Notes: generated by a model from the letters alone, not told the origin. DNA of 57,972 nucleotides from Candidatus Omnitrophota bacterium (GCA_020052645.1 JAGVOQ010000047.1:1-57972); one strand, 5' to 3'; shown: positions 9,655-18,050, counted from the first letter of the stretch. Program-made: numbers and translations.

Positions 9655-10812
9655 ATGACAAAAAAAAGAATATTATTCATTGAAACGGGGAGCGGTTATG
9701 GGGGGACTGGGAAGTATTTGTTTGAATTGCTGAAGAGGCTTGACTGTAAGATTTTTGAACCATATGTTATTTATTCTTCTCAGGCGCCGAATATTGAGAA
9801 AATAAGAGAGTTGGGAATTTCAACGCAGAAAATCGCATTAAATTTTCAACCCATCGATTATCCAATCTTGAAATATTTGCATTTGTTGTTGTTAATGTTG
9901 TTTGTTGTTTTCCCTAATGCGTTAAGAGTGCTGAGTGTTGTAAAAAAAAATAAGATTGACCTTGTGTATCTTAATAATGAGATTCATAGCCATTTTTCTT
10001 CTATTATTGCTGCTAAGATAGCAGCTAGGCCAGTTATCTGCCATAATCATGGATTAAGGGGTTTGACATCTTTAGAAAGAATATTTGCGCGTTGGATTGA
10101 TCATTTTATTTGTGTTTCAGGGGCGACTTACGAAGCTATGATTAAAGACGTAATTGGCAGGCCAATTGAGGTTGTCTACAACGGCTTAGATATTAAGGAT
10201 TATGATTTAGAGCATATGGTACTAGATGAACAGATTAAGGATTTAAGGCAGAAGGGACCTTTGGTCGGTATTTTTGGAAGAATTGTTGAGTGGAAGGGGC
10301 ATCTGAATTTTGTTAGGGCAGCTGCCATATTAGTACAACAGAATACAGATTTAATTTTTGTTATCGTAGGTAATGATTTTTCAGAGAAGAAGATTTTTTT
10401 AGAAAAAATAAGAGCTGAAATTTGTGCTCTGGGTATTCAGGATCGCGTAATTTTTCTTGGTTGGAAAGAAAATGTAAGAGAAGTTATTTATGGCATAGAT
10501 ATTATTGTGCATCCTTCTATCCAGCCGGAGCCGTTTGGATTAGCTATTATCGAAGCTATGGCCTTACAGCGTCCGATTGTAGCATCGAGGTTGGGAGCGA
10601 TACCTGAAATAATTGATGATGAGGAAGATGGGTTTTTGTTTAAGTCTGATAGCATAGAGGATCTTGCGGAAAAGATAATGTGTTTATATAAAAATAGTGA
10701 AATGCGAAAAATTTTTGGTGTTAAGGGGCGTCTTAAAATTGCAGAGAAATTTGATATAAAAACTAATATACATAAAATAGAGAAAATTATTTATGAAGAA
10801 GTCTCCAGATAA
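9655..10812 (+). CDS. Glycosyltransferase, GT4 family
   Basis: 385 residues. ETGSGYGGTGKYLFELLKR is the N-terminal glycine loop, VGIFGRIVEWKGHLNFVRA starts the donor domain, and EPFGLAIIEAMALQRPIVAS carries the E-x7-E motif. Its end overlaps the polymerase start by 20 nt. Confidence 0.92.
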   Translation: MTKKRILFIETGSGYGGTGKYLFELLKRLDCKIFEPYVIYSSQAPNIEKIRELGISTQKIALNFQPIDYPILKYLHLLLLMLFVVFPNALRVLSVVKKNKIDLVYLNNEIHSHFSSIIAAKIAARPVICHNHGLRGLTSLERIFARWIDHFICVSGATYEAMIKDVIGRPIEVVYNGLDIKDYDLEHMVLDEQIKDLRQKGPLVGIFGRIVEWKGHLNFVRAAAILVQQNTDLIFVIVGNDFSEKKIFLEKIRAEICALGIQDRVIFLGWKENVREVIYGIDIIVHPSIQPEPFGLAIIEAMALQRPIVASRLGAIPEIIDDEEDGFLFKSDSIEDLAEKIMCLYKNSEMRKIFGVKGRLKIAEKFDIKTNIHKIEKIIYEEVSR

Positions 10813-12340
10813 AAACAAAAAAAAGAATAATAAGTTTTTTTATTTTTTAGTCAGTTTTTGCGTGGTAATTCTTGCGCTGATTGTTAATAAGGATATTGGC
10901 GTTCCTTCTTGGCTGACAATAGGTGTAAGCGTGCTGATTTCTTTCTTTCTTCTTTTTTCTGGAATCAAAAATCCTGAGGTTCCTTTTTATGTTCTTGTAG
11001 CATATGTGCCATTTAATAAAGTTTTTTCCGGAACTTTTGGTGGTTTTATGACCGCCTTGAATCTAACAAATATTTTAATTTTAATTACATTATTTTGTTT
11101 GATGGTGAGCCGAGGGATGGGGCCTAAGGTGCAAATGATTGAAGGGGGAAGAGAGAAGGGGGAGGGGGGAAGAGTAAAAGACGATGGACGATGGACGATG
11201 CCTGCCTGTCGGCAAGGCAGGGACGATGGACGAAAAAATCATAAAACAATACAAAGAGTGAGGTCCGGGTTCCATTGGCTTGTGGTTCTTTTTTGCTTAT
11301 TTGGAATATTTTCGGTTTTTAGGGGAGGGTTTTACTACGGCTCAAAATATGTTATGGAATTTGTTGTTCCTTTGAAAAGATGGCTGACCCCAATATTTCT
11401 ATATTTTATAGCTTATGGCATTATTAGAAATAAAGAAATATTGAAAAAAACTATCATAATTATTATGATTGTTGTAGCTGTGGCAGGATTGTTAACTGTT
11501 AAAGAAGGCTTTGATTTAGGGGATGCTGGAAGTCTTGATTCAAGTCGCGTCGGAGGAATCGCTCAATCTCCAAATATGATGGCTGCCTTTTTTGTTTATT
11601 ATATGTTTTTATACTTTGGGTTTTTTCTAACGAATTGGCGAAATATTTCTAGATGGGCTTTGCTTGTGCCATTTCTGATTTGTTTTAGAGGTATCCAGGT
11701 TACGTATTCGCGGGGGGCATTATTGGCTTTTGCTTTTGCGTTAATTGGCTTAACTTTTATCAAAAACAAGCTTCTGTTTTTTATTATTTGTGCAGGAATA
11801 ATCTTTGCTGTGCTTAATCCTCAAATTTTACCGGGTGGGTTTCGATATGCTATAAGCCGCACGGACAAGGGAGGAGAGGTTTTTGAAGGCGCATCACTAG
11901 AATCTCGAGTTGATCCAAGTTCAGCCAAGAGACTGGAGATTTGGCAGGGTGCTGTTGAAATCATAAAAGACAATCCTGTGTTTGGAGTAGGATATGGTGT
12001 ATTTCCTTATATAATTCCTTACTATACTTCGGGAATTGGAGAAATGGATGCGCATAATACTTATTTGATTATTGCCGCAGAAATGGGTATTCCGGTATTG
12101 TTGGTATTTTTATTGATTATTTTGGTTCTTTTTAAAAATACCTGGTGGCTTTATAGAAGAGTTGAAGATAAATTTATAAAAGCAGTTGCTTTAGGTATGT
12201 TAGGGGGCATAGCTGGTATGCTTGTCGCCAATATGTTCGGCTCGCGATTGGAATCTGAAGAGGTTAGCGCGTATTTTTGGATTTTGGCAGGGTTGATTAT
12301 TCGTGCAGTGATGATGAAGAAGAGGAAAGAGATTGTGTAG
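10793..12340 (+). CDS. O-antigen ligase / polymerase-like membrane protein (Wzy/WaaL superfamily)
   Basis: 515 residues with about 11 membrane helices. The large periplasmic loop is followed by NPVFGVGYGVFP and the DAHNTYL motif that marks the O-antigen ligase/polymerase superfamily, which joins repeat units or moves the polymer to its acceptor at the periplasmic face. Residues about 117-149 are an in-frame repeat-encoded insert (low complexity, rich in G, R, D and K) between the third and fourth helices. The gene overlaps the preceding GT4 by 20 nt. Polymerase and ligase cannot be separated by sequence alone. Confidence 0.88.
   Translation: MKKSPDKNKKKNNKFFYFLVSFCVVILALIVNKDIGVPSWLTIGVSVLISFFLLFSGIKNPEVPFYVLVAYVPFNKVFSGTFGGFMTALNLTNILILITLFCLMVSRGMGPKVQMIEGGREKGEGGRVKDDGRWTMPACRQGRDDGRKNHKTIQRVRSGFHWLVVLFCLFGIFSVFRGGFYYGSKYVMEFVVPLKRWLTPIFLYFIAYGIIRNKEILKKTIIIIMIVVAVAGLLTVKEGFDLGDAGSLDSSRVGGIAQSPNMMAAFFVYYMFLYFGFFLTNWRNISRWALLVPFLICFRGIQVTYSRGALLAFAFALIGLTFIKNKLLFFIICAGIIFAVLNPQILPGGFRYAISRTDKGGEVFEGASLESRVDPSSAKRLEIWQGAVEIIKDNPVFGVGYGVFPYIIPYYTSGIGEMDAHNTYLIIAAEMGIPVLLVFLLIILVLFKNTWWLYRRVEDKFIKAVALGMLGGIAGMLVANMFGSRLESEEVSAYFWILAGLIIRAVMMKKRKEIV
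11141..11236 (+). repeat. Composite repeat inside the polymerase gene
   Basis: GAAGGGG-type and ACGATGG-type heptamers (7-bp period) contain a 23-nt hairpin (11200-11222, arms CCTGCCT and AGGCAGG). The same hairpin sits in equivalent repeats inside the deacetylase gene at 24985-25007. Confidence 0.85.
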
Positions 12341-12778
12341 GTTTCAAGTCCCAAGTCCCAGGTTTCAAGTTACAAGACAAAGGATAAAAGTATGCAAGAA
12401 GCAGGGTATAAAAAATTGATTGCCTGGCAAAAGGCTGATGAATTAGCTTATCAGATCTATTTAGAGACAAAAAATTTTCCAAAGGAAGAGATTTATGGCA
12501 TAACTTCTCAAATTAGGAGGGCAGCTTTATCAATTCCGACTAATATTGTTGAAGGTTGCGCGAGACATGGCAAAAAGGAGCTTAAGTATTTTGTGAATAT
12601 AGCACTTGGTTCTCAGGCTGAAGTCGAATATCTCTTGGGTTTTTCTTTGAGGCTCGGTTATGTGACTCAAAATTCTTTTGAAAGATTGGTCTCCTTAAGA
12701 CAAGAAGTTGGTAGTCTTTTGTGGAAATTTCATGAAAGTATTCAACATGTGACTTGAGACGTGGAACGTGAGACCTGA
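12341..12778. mobile_element. Four-helix-bundle element 1 with inverted heptamer arms
   Basis: Left arm 12341-12382 (CAAGTCC-type heptamers) and right arm 12746-12778 (GTGACTT-type) are inverted copies: 17 of 22 aligned positions match. They bracket the four-helix-bundle gene. See the finding on S23-type elements. Mobility is inferred. Confidence 0.6.
12392..12757 (+). CDS. Four-helix-bundle protein (S23/IVS family)
   Basis: 121 residues. YKKLIAWQKADELAYQIY, then SQIRRAALSIPTNIVEGCARHG and a C-terminal helix pair are the signature of the 23S rRNA intervening-sequence (S23) four-helix-bundle family, relatives of the Avd accessory proteins of diversity-generating retroelements. Molecular function is unknown for free-standing members. 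AAAGGA lies upstream of the ATG. The last codons are already part of the right repeat arm. No reverse transcriptase or rRNA is nearby. Confidence 0.88.
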   Translation: MQEAGYKKLIAWQKADELAYQIYLETKNFPKEEIYGITSQIRRAALSIPTNIVEGCARHGKKELKYFVNIALGSQAEVEYLLGFSLRLGYVTQNSFERLVSLRQEVGSLLWKFHESIQHVT

Positions 12779-12829
12779 ATGATTAAGATACTCTATGTTA
12801 TCGATAAAATGAAGCCGGCGGGGGCACAA
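12779..12829 (+). pseudogene. Orphan copy 1 of a glycosyltransferase 5' end
   Basis: ATG plus 16 codons encode MIKILYVIDKMKPAGAQ, nearly identical to the start of the intact glycosyltransferase at 14245, then homology stops abruptly. A second orphan copy lies at 13947. Confidence 0.8.
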
Positions 12830-12842
12830 TTTATGAAAATTC

Positions 12843-12888
12843 TTGACTTTGTTCTCAATATGAGTACAATTGTTCTCAAAAGGAGAAC
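12843..12888 (+). promoter_or_regulatory. Promoter and probable operator of the MNT/HEPN pair
   Basis: TTGACT (12843-12848), 16-nt spacer and TACAAT (12865-12870) form a sigma-70-type promoter. TTGTTCTCAA occurs at 12849 and again at 12870, 21 nt apart, and an inverted GAGAAC follows at 12883. These repeats overlap the spacer and -10 region, as expected for autorepression by the winged-helix protein encoded next. Confidence 0.65.
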
Positions 12889-12891
12889 GAT

Positions 12892-13461
12892 ATGTTGAAA
12901 GGCTTGATATCTTCAAAGACACGCCGCTTATTGTTAAATACTTTTTTTAGCGACCCTGAAGCTGAATATTACACGCGGCAGTTGGCTGCTATGCATAAGA
13001 TCTCCGTGGGCACTGTTCACAGGGAGCTTAGGGCCCTGCTGTCTTTCGGAGTGCTTAATGTGCGGGGTGTAGGCAATATCAAGCTTTTTTCTTTGAATAG
13101 GCGGAATCCTATATACGAAGAAATGAAGAACATGATCCTCAAGACAGAGGGCGCGGTGAAATTTGTTAAGGAGGCCGTAGCAGATATTGCAGGTGTTAAA
13201 GTCGCTTTTATTTATGGATCGTTTGCCAAAGGTGACCAGCGGCCGGACAGCGATATTGATATATTTGTGATCGGCGATGGCATTGATGAGAATAGACTGG
13301 TAGTAAATATCAGTGCTCTTGAGAAAAAATTATTTAAGGAAATAAATTACACATGGTATACCGAGGCTGAATATAAAAAAGAAAAGAAGAAGAATTCATT
13401 TATTTCAGAGATAATGAAAGGCAAGAAGATATTCATTAAAGGAGATGAAGATGGCCTTTGA
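12892..13461 (+). CDS. Winged-helix minimal nucleotidyltransferase (MNT, antitoxin-like)
   Basis: 189 residues. Residues 1-75 read as a winged helix (ARQ-type helix YYTRQLAAMHKISVGTVHREL). Residues about 95-180 are a minimal nucleotidyltransferase with G109-S110 and D121/D123 in GSFAKGDQRPDSDIDIF, all catalytic residues present. MNT proteins paired with HEPN proteins act as antitoxins, in studied cases by AMPylating the HEPN partner. Here the HTH fusion suggests the antitoxin also regulates the operon through the operator just upstream. A good SD (AAAAGGAGAA) precedes the ATG. Confidence 0.85.
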   Translation: MLKGLISSKTRRLLLNTFFSDPEAEYYTRQLAAMHKISVGTVHRELRALLSFGVLNVRGVGNIKLFSLNRRNPIYEEMKNMILKTEGAVKFVKEAVADIAGVKVAFIYGSFAKGDQRPDSDIDIFVIGDGIDENRLVVNISALEKKLFKEINYTWYTEAEYKKEKKKNSFISEIMKGKKIFIKGDEDGL

Positions 13462-13918
13462 AGATCTCTTAGGTGAGTATATTGAAAAGAAATTGATAAA
13501 ATCGGAAAAGATTGGGTTAGACCAAATCATAAAAATGATCAAGACTGCGGAAAAAGACCTAAGGGTTGCTGAAAAACTGCTTTCGATAGATGAGGGCCAC
13601 GCGTATGAAACGGCCTATACAGCCATGCTTCATGCCGGCAGGGCATTTGTGTTTGTTAAAGGTTTTAGGCCGACGACAAATTTTCAGCATAGGACAGTTG
13701 TTGGCTTTGTTGCTAATTTTTTAGGGGATAAATATAAAGCATTGCTTGAGAAATTTGATTATATGAGAAAGAACAGAAACAATTTTATTTATGAGCCATG
13801 GAAAGTTAATATTTCGATGACTGACGCAACGAGCGCATTAAAATCGGCCCGTGAATTTATAGAAATCATCAAAAAAGAAATTAAAAAAGAGCTTCCGCAG
13901 GAACATTTTGAGTTTTAA
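13451..13918 (+). CDS. HEPN-domain protein (toxin-like partner)
   Basis: 155 residues, all-helical. TAMLHAGRAFVFVKGFRPTT and MRKNRNNFIYEPW match the HEPN core. The usual RNase motif R-X4-6-H is not evident: the site reads RNNFIY, so ribonuclease activity is doubtful or uses a variant site. I prefer the ATG at 13451 over 13445 because the SD AAAGGAG (13438-13444) abuts 13445 but is well spaced from 13451. It overlaps the MNT gene, as is usual for MNT/HEPN pairs. Confidence 0.8.
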   Translation: MAFEDLLGEYIEKKLIKSEKIGLDQIIKMIKTAEKDLRVAEKLLSIDEGHAYETAYTAMLHAGRAFVFVKGFRPTTNFQHRTVVGFVANFLGDKYKALLEKFDYMRKNRNNFIYEPWKVNISMTDATSALKSAREFIEIIKKEIKKELPQEHFEF

Positions 13919-13946
13919 TCTTTAGTGGGCTCCCTTTATTCCGATA

Positions 13947-13992
13947 ATGATCAAAATCCTATATATTATTGATAAAATGAAACCGGCGGGGT
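13947..13992 (+). pseudogene. Orphan copy 2 of the glycosyltransferase 5' end
   Basis: Encodes MIKILYIIDKMKPAG, the same N-terminus as the genes at 12779 and 14245, then runs directly into a minus-strand ATPase remnant. Confidence 0.8.
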
Positions 13993-14002
13993 CATGGAAG
14001 TT

Positions 14003-14152
14003 TCAGGGCGCGGTGAATTCTTTCTCGAAATTTTCAAAAAAGATAGTTCTGAGGCTGGTTTTTTGAGCATACTGCTGAAGTTCTTTTAGAATAGTGGTTT
14101 TGCCGACCTGGCGCGGACCTAAGAGAATGTTGATTTTCGGTTGAGATATTTT
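14003..14152 (-). pseudogene. Remnant of an AAA ATPase of the DUF4143-associated type
   Basis: The minus strand reads PKINILLGPRQVGKTTILKE, an intact Walker A in the form typical of ATPases with a C-terminal DUF4143, followed by about 25 codons and a stop. Only about 50 codons survive, so it is a fragment. It sits between orphan copy 2 and the intact glycosyltransferase. Confidence 0.75.
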
Positions 14153-14244
14153 TTATTGTAACTTGTTTATTACGAATAGGTTAACAATATCGATGACTAA
14201 TTTAACCTAAAAGGTCAAAAAAAGTTAATAATTTATTTAAAAAT

Positions 14245-15567
14245 ATGAATCGCATTAAAATTCTATATATTATTGATAAAATGAAGCCGGCGGGGGCACA
14301 AACACATCTCGCCGAAGTTGTTTCTGGACTGGATAAGGCTCTTTTTGAGTCAAGGTTGGTAACCCTGGAAGAACTTGGGGTTAAGCGGATATATGGACTT
14401 TCAGGATTCCGAGGGTTGTTAAGATTGATTCGGCTGATTAAAAAAGAGCGATTTGATATTGTTCAGACGTATCTTTTTAGTGAGAATATTTTAGGGGTGA
14501 TTGCGGCTAAGCTTGCTGGGGTTAAAATTATTATTACGGGACGCAGAGATACTGGATTACTGTGCCAAGGTGGTTGGCAGCATATCTTGGCGTATCGTTT
14601 GACGAATCCGCTTGTGAGTAAGATTATATGTGTTAGCGAAGCAGTGCGTCGTGTGGTGCTGAAAAAGGAGCGGGTCGAACAGGATAAGGTTGAGGTGATA
14701 TTTAACGGCGTGAACGTAGCGGCCTTTGGCCGCAAGTCACAAGTCATAAGTCACACGTCACAGGTAAAAGATTTAAAGCAAGAGATAGGGATAAAAGCGG
14801 AAGACGGAAGAGAAAATAAGGCGTCCATAGTCCACGGACCACGGTCCACGGAAAGAAAGTTTAACGAGTTCAGCGAGTTGCGAGTTGGGCGAGAGGACGG
14901 AAGAACGAAGGACGAAGGACGAGAAAACATCAAAAGACGTATGGGATTCGAACCCACTGATTTGATCGTAGGAATGGTGGCGAATTTTAGCTGGATAAAA
15001 GGGCATGAAGTTTTGCTGAAAGCAGCACCGGAGATAATAAAAGCGATCCCCAATGTTAAATTTATCTTAATAGGTGAGGGCCCGCTTTTAGAAGGTTTCA
15101 AGGTCACAATGTCACAAAGTCACACGTTAAAAGAAAAGATAATATTTTTGGGGAAAAGAGAAGATATTTCTGAATTGTTGTCAATAATGGATGTATCGCT
15201 GAACTTATCTTATTCTGAAGGCATGTCGAATACGATTCTTGAATCTATGGCTTCAGGTGTGCCTGTTGTGGCAACGGCCATTGATGGCAATTTGGAAACG
15301 GTGACAAATGAGACCGGGGTTTTAGTGTCGGTTAAAGATGAAAAAGCTACGGCAGAAGCTATTATTAAGCTGTTAAAAGATCAAGACGAGCGCAGGGGAT
15401 TGGGCGAAAATGCCAGTAGAATTGCGCGTGAGAAGTTTGATTCAAAGATAATGATTAAAAAGATGGAAGAATTGTATAAAACATTGATCAATGATAAGCT
15501 TCAGACTGCAGGCTGCAAGCTGCAAGCTAAAGACCGAGGACGAAAGAGAGAAAGTCACCCCGTATAG
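14245..15567 (+). CDS. Glycosyltransferase, GT4 family, with repeat-encoded insert
   Basis: 440 residues. DKMKPAGAQTHLAEVVSGL is the N-terminal glycine loop, VGMVANFSWIKGHEVLLKA starts the donor domain, and SEGMSNTILESMASGVPVVA carries the E-x7-E motif. Between the two domains (residues about 163-230) lies an in-frame, highly charged insert encoded by at least four heptamer families in series. The last 20 or so residues are also repeat-derived. An inverted repeat TAGGTTAA/TTAACCTA precedes the gene at about 14178-14210. If expressed, the insert must be tolerated as a flexible inter-domain linker. Confidence 0.88.
   Translation: MNRIKILYIIDKMKPAGAQTHLAEVVSGLDKALFESRLVTLEELGVKRIYGLSGFRGLLRLIRLIKKERFDIVQTYLFSENILGVIAAKLAGVKIIITGRRDTGLLCQGGWQHILAYRLTNPLVSKIICVSEAVRRVVLKKERVEQDKVEVIFNGVNVAAFGRKSQVISHTSQVKDLKQEIGIKAEDGRENKASIVHGPRSTERKFNEFSELRVGREDGRTKDEGRENIKRRMGFEPTDLIVGMVANFSWIKGHEVLLKAAPEIIKAIPNVKFILIGEGPLLEGFKVTMSQSHTLKEKIIFLGKREDISELLSIMDVSLNLSYSEGMSNTILESMASGVPVVATAIDGNLETVTNETGVLVSVKDEKATAEAIIKLLKDQDERRGLGENASRIAREKFDSKIMIKKMEELYKTLINDKLQTAGCKLQAKDRGRKRESHPV
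14733..14935 (+). repeat. Composite heptamer block inside a glycosyltransferase
   Basis: In order: GTCACAA-type, GGAAGAC-type, CCACGGA-type, GCGAGTT-type and ACGAAGG-type units, each near a 7-nt period, and all stop-free in the translated frame. The same order of families appears in intergenic blocks, for example at 28523-28798. Confidence 0.85.
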
Positions 15568-15655
15568 CTTCGCCACGGGGCAGGCAAGGTCACACGTCAC
15601 AAGGACGAAGATAGAGGATGGAAATCTGAAGTCTGAAGTCCGAAAAAAGAAAAAC
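15508..15655 (+). repeat. Composite heptamer block between two glycosyltransferases
   Basis: CAAGCTG-, ACGAAAG-, GTCACAC-, GAAGATA- and GAAGTCT-type units with a hairpin CCCCGT/ACGGGG at about 15558-15580. It covers the 3' end of one gene and all of the space before the next ATG. Confidence 0.8.
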
Positions 15656-17068
15656 ATGAATAATCAAAAAATAGCTTTTATATTTTCCCAATTCCCGGCT
15701 TATGATGAGACGTTCATTTTGCGTGAGATGAATGAATTGCGTAAGACAGGCTTGTCTTTCGAGATATATTCCTTAAAGATACCTAAAGACAAAATCATGC
15801 ACGAAGAGGCAAAGGATTTGGCAAGGACCGCGAGTTATCTGCCATATTTTTCTTTGAAGCTTTTAGGTTGTGATTTGTTTTATCTATTCCGTTATCCCCT
15901 GAGATATTTTCCGGCTTTTTTCCAGGCGCTTTTTTTCAATCTCAAAAGTCCAAATTTCTTTTTTAAGACTTGCGCAATTTGGTATAAGGCTGTTGGTTTT
16001 GCTTATCAAGCGCGTCGTGATGGCATCACGCATGTTCATGGTCAATGGGCGACATTTCCTGCTACTGTTGCATTTATAATCTCTAAATTGAATAATATTC
16101 CTTTTAGTTTCACCGGTCATGCGCATGACATTTATTTAGATACGACGATGCTTGCGTTTAAAATGAAGAGAGCAAAATTTATTACTACTTGTACGGAGCA
16201 CAACAAGAAGTACCTTGTTAATTTAGTCACAAGGTCAAAAGGTCACAAGGTCACAGGGGATAAGCTGATAGCTGATAGCTCAAAGCTGATAGGCAAACCG
16301 AAGGACGAAGATAGAAGGGCGAAGGGAGAAAAAGAGAAAAATCTAACTTCTAACCTCGAACATCGAATTTCGAAATATGCTGATAAGATTGTTGTTAATT
16401 ATCACGGAGTGGATTTGAGGCGCTTCGCGCAGTCAGAAGACAAAAAAGAAGATAGAGGATGGAAGGGAGAAGATAGAAGTTTGAAAGAACAAGAGCGTCT
16501 ATCGTCTATCGTCAATCGTCCATCGTCGTTTCGTATTCTTTCCGTCGGTTCACTTCTAGAATGTAAGGGATTTGAGTATCTTATTGAAGCGTGCAGAATT
16601 TTAAAGGATGATGGCATTGATTTTAAATGCACAATCGCTGGTGGCGGTAAGCTCGAGAATGATTTAAAATCGCTTATTGCTTTTAACTATCTTAATGATA
16701 GAGTTGAGCTTACAGGATATATCACTCAGGATGAGCTTGTCCCTATATATAAGGAAGCAGATATTTTTGTGTTGGCTATGGTGCCTGAAATCCATTGGGG
16801 TATCCCGAATGTTCTTTTAGAAGCTGCGGCTTCAAGCGTTCCGGTGATTTGTACAATGCTTCCATCAATTCCAGAATTAGTTAAGGATGGAGAGACTGGG
16901 CTTATCATTCCTGCTAAAGATCCTATGGTGATTGCTTTGGCTATAAAAAAATTGTATTGTGAGCAGGCATTAAGAAAAAGAATTGGAGAGGCCGGCAGAA
17001 AAGTTGTTGAAGAGAAGTTTGATGTTTTTAAGAATGCTGAAAAGCTTAAGGCGCTTTTCATCAGTTAG
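15656..17068 (+). CDS. Glycosyltransferase, GT4 family, with two repeat-encoded inserts
   Basis: 470 residues from the ATG at 15656; the longer open frame upstream is repeat sequence. IAFIFSQFPAYDETFILREM and HVHGQW belong to the GT4 branch seen in colanic-acid-type clusters. RILSVGSLLECKGFEYLIEA starts the donor domain, and IPNVLLEAAASSVPVICT replaces the usual E-x7-E with a weaker form. In-frame repeat inserts occupy residues about 190-240 and 259-292. The spacing suggests solvent-exposed loops on both sides of the HGVDLRRF strand. Confidence 0.85.
   Translation: MNNQKIAFIFSQFPAYDETFILREMNELRKTGLSFEIYSLKIPKDKIMHEEAKDLARTASYLPYFSLKLLGCDLFYLFRYPLRYFPAFFQALFFNLKSPNFFFKTCAIWYKAVGFAYQARRDGITHVHGQWATFPATVAFIISKLNNIPFSFTGHAHDIYLDTTMLAFKMKRAKFITTCTEHNKKYLVNLVTRSKGHKVTGDKLIADSSKLIGKPKDEDRRAKGEKEKNLTSNLEHRISKYADKIVVNYHGVDLRRFAQSEDKKEDRGWKGEDRSLKEQERLSSIVNRPSSFRILSVGSLLECKGFEYLIEACRILKDDGIDFKCTIAGGGKLENDLKSLIAFNYLNDRVELTGYITQDELVPIYKEADIFVLAMVPEIHWGIPNVLLEAAASSVPVICTMLPSIPELVKDGETGLIIPAKDPMVIALAIKKLYCEQALRKRIGEAGRKVVEEKFDVFKNAEKLKALFIS
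16226..16532 (+). repeat. Two heptamer blocks inside a glycosyltransferase
   Basis: 16226-16375 holds GTCACAA-, GCTGATA-, GAAGGAC- and CTAACTT-type units. 16432-16532 holds GAAGATA-type units followed by their inverted counterpart (CGTCTAT-type), forming a hairpin inside the coding region. Confidence 0.8.
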
Positions 17069-17082
17069 ATTCTTCGGGGAGC

Positions 17083-17144
17083 GGGGATCAGGTAACAGGG
17101 ATCGGCAAGCTTTCTGTTGCCTGTTACCAGTTGCCTGATGCCAG
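17083..17144. repeat. Heptamer hairpin, CAGGGAT family (copy 1)
   Basis: The left arm of CAGGTAA/CAGGGAT-type units is followed by the inverted right arm (TGCCTGT/TACCAGT type). Other copies: 37482, 39519, 40853, 43294, 51684 and 53142. Confidence 0.85.
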
Positions 17145-17150
17145 AAAACT

Positions 17151-18050
17151 ATGAAAAAGATATTACGATCAATAATCAGTACATTTTTTTATCCTCTTGG
17201 TCTCTTGGAGCAGCGGGAGGGGATTGTTGTGCTTATGTATCACAGGGTAAATGACGCTCTTCCTGCGAATGAATTGGTGGTGTCTGTAGCTAAGTTTCGC
17301 GAGCAGATGGAATATCTGAAAAGAAATTGCGAAGTGGTGGGGATAGAAAAATTATTAGACGATAGACGATGGAAGATGGAAGATGGAAGAAAAGAAAAAG
17401 CTAAAAGCAAAAAACTCAAGGTCGTGATTACGTTTGATGATGGGTATAGGGATAATTATATAAATGCCTATCCGATATTGAAAGAATTGGGGCTACCGGC
17501 CACGATATTTTTGATCACAGGAATGATCGGAACAGATCAGAAGCGGCCGAGGTATAAAGATCTGCCGACGCCGGACATGATGAGTTGGGAAGAAGTAAGA
17601 GAGATGGCTGAAAATGGCGTCAGCTTCGGGCCTCATACAGTTACCCATCCGCATTTGTCGCAATTAAATTATGAAAAACAACGCGATGAGATTATAAAGA
17701 GTATCGCTGTTATTAGCCCGAAGATCGCTCCATTGTCTTCGTTTGGAACTCCTTTTGGGAGTTCATTAGAAGTGACAAGCTTTATCTTTTGTTATCCTTA
17801 TGGTGATTATAACGCTGATACCTTGAGGATATTAAAAGAACTTGGCGTAAGGATTGCCTTTACGGTAAAACCCGGCATTAATAATGAAAAGACGATAAAA
17901 CGAGAGTCAGATGATGAGAGAGAAGGTTTTCTGCAATTGAGGCGTACAGAAATAAGCGGCGTGGATACGCTTTTTGATTTTAAGAAGAAGTTGGCAGGGG
18001 CGTTTGATGTTTTGCATTCCTTAGTACAGCAAAAAAAGGTTAAGATTTAG
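17151..18050 (+). CDS. Polysaccharide deacetylase (NodB domain)
   Basis: 299 residues. VVITFDDGYRDNYINAYPIL holds the metal-binding Asp pair of motif 1, and PHTVTHPHLSQL provides the H-x3-H of motif 2; YPYGDYN fits motif 3. These enzymes remove N-acetyl groups from amino sugars. LYHRV-like (MYHRVND) at the start is typical of exopolysaccharide-locus deacetylases. A short repeat-derived insert (residues about 70-85) precedes motif 1. The N-terminal hydrophobic segment may be an anchor. Confidence 0.9.
   Translation: MKKILRSIISTFFYPLGLLEQREGIVVLMYHRVNDALPANELVVSVAKFREQMEYLKRNCEVVGIEKLLDDRRWKMEDGRKEKAKSKKLKVVITFDDGYRDNYINAYPILKELGLPATIFLITGMIGTDQKRPRYKDLPTPDMMSWEEVREMAENGVSFGPHTVTHPHLSQLNYEKQRDEIIKSIAVISPKIAPLSSFGTPFGSSLEVTSFIFCYPYGDYNADTLRILKELGVRIAFTVKPGINNEKTIKRESDDEREGFLQLRRTEISGVDTLFDFKKKLAGAFDVLHSLVQQKKVKI

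Noticed and set aside
11090-11275. Minus-strand ORF opposite the polymerase insert
   Set aside because: Open only because the heptamers lack stops on that strand.
15491-15655. N-terminal extension of the GT4 protein starting at 15491
   Set aside because: The extra 55 codons are heptamer repeats; the conserved protein begins at the ATG 15656.
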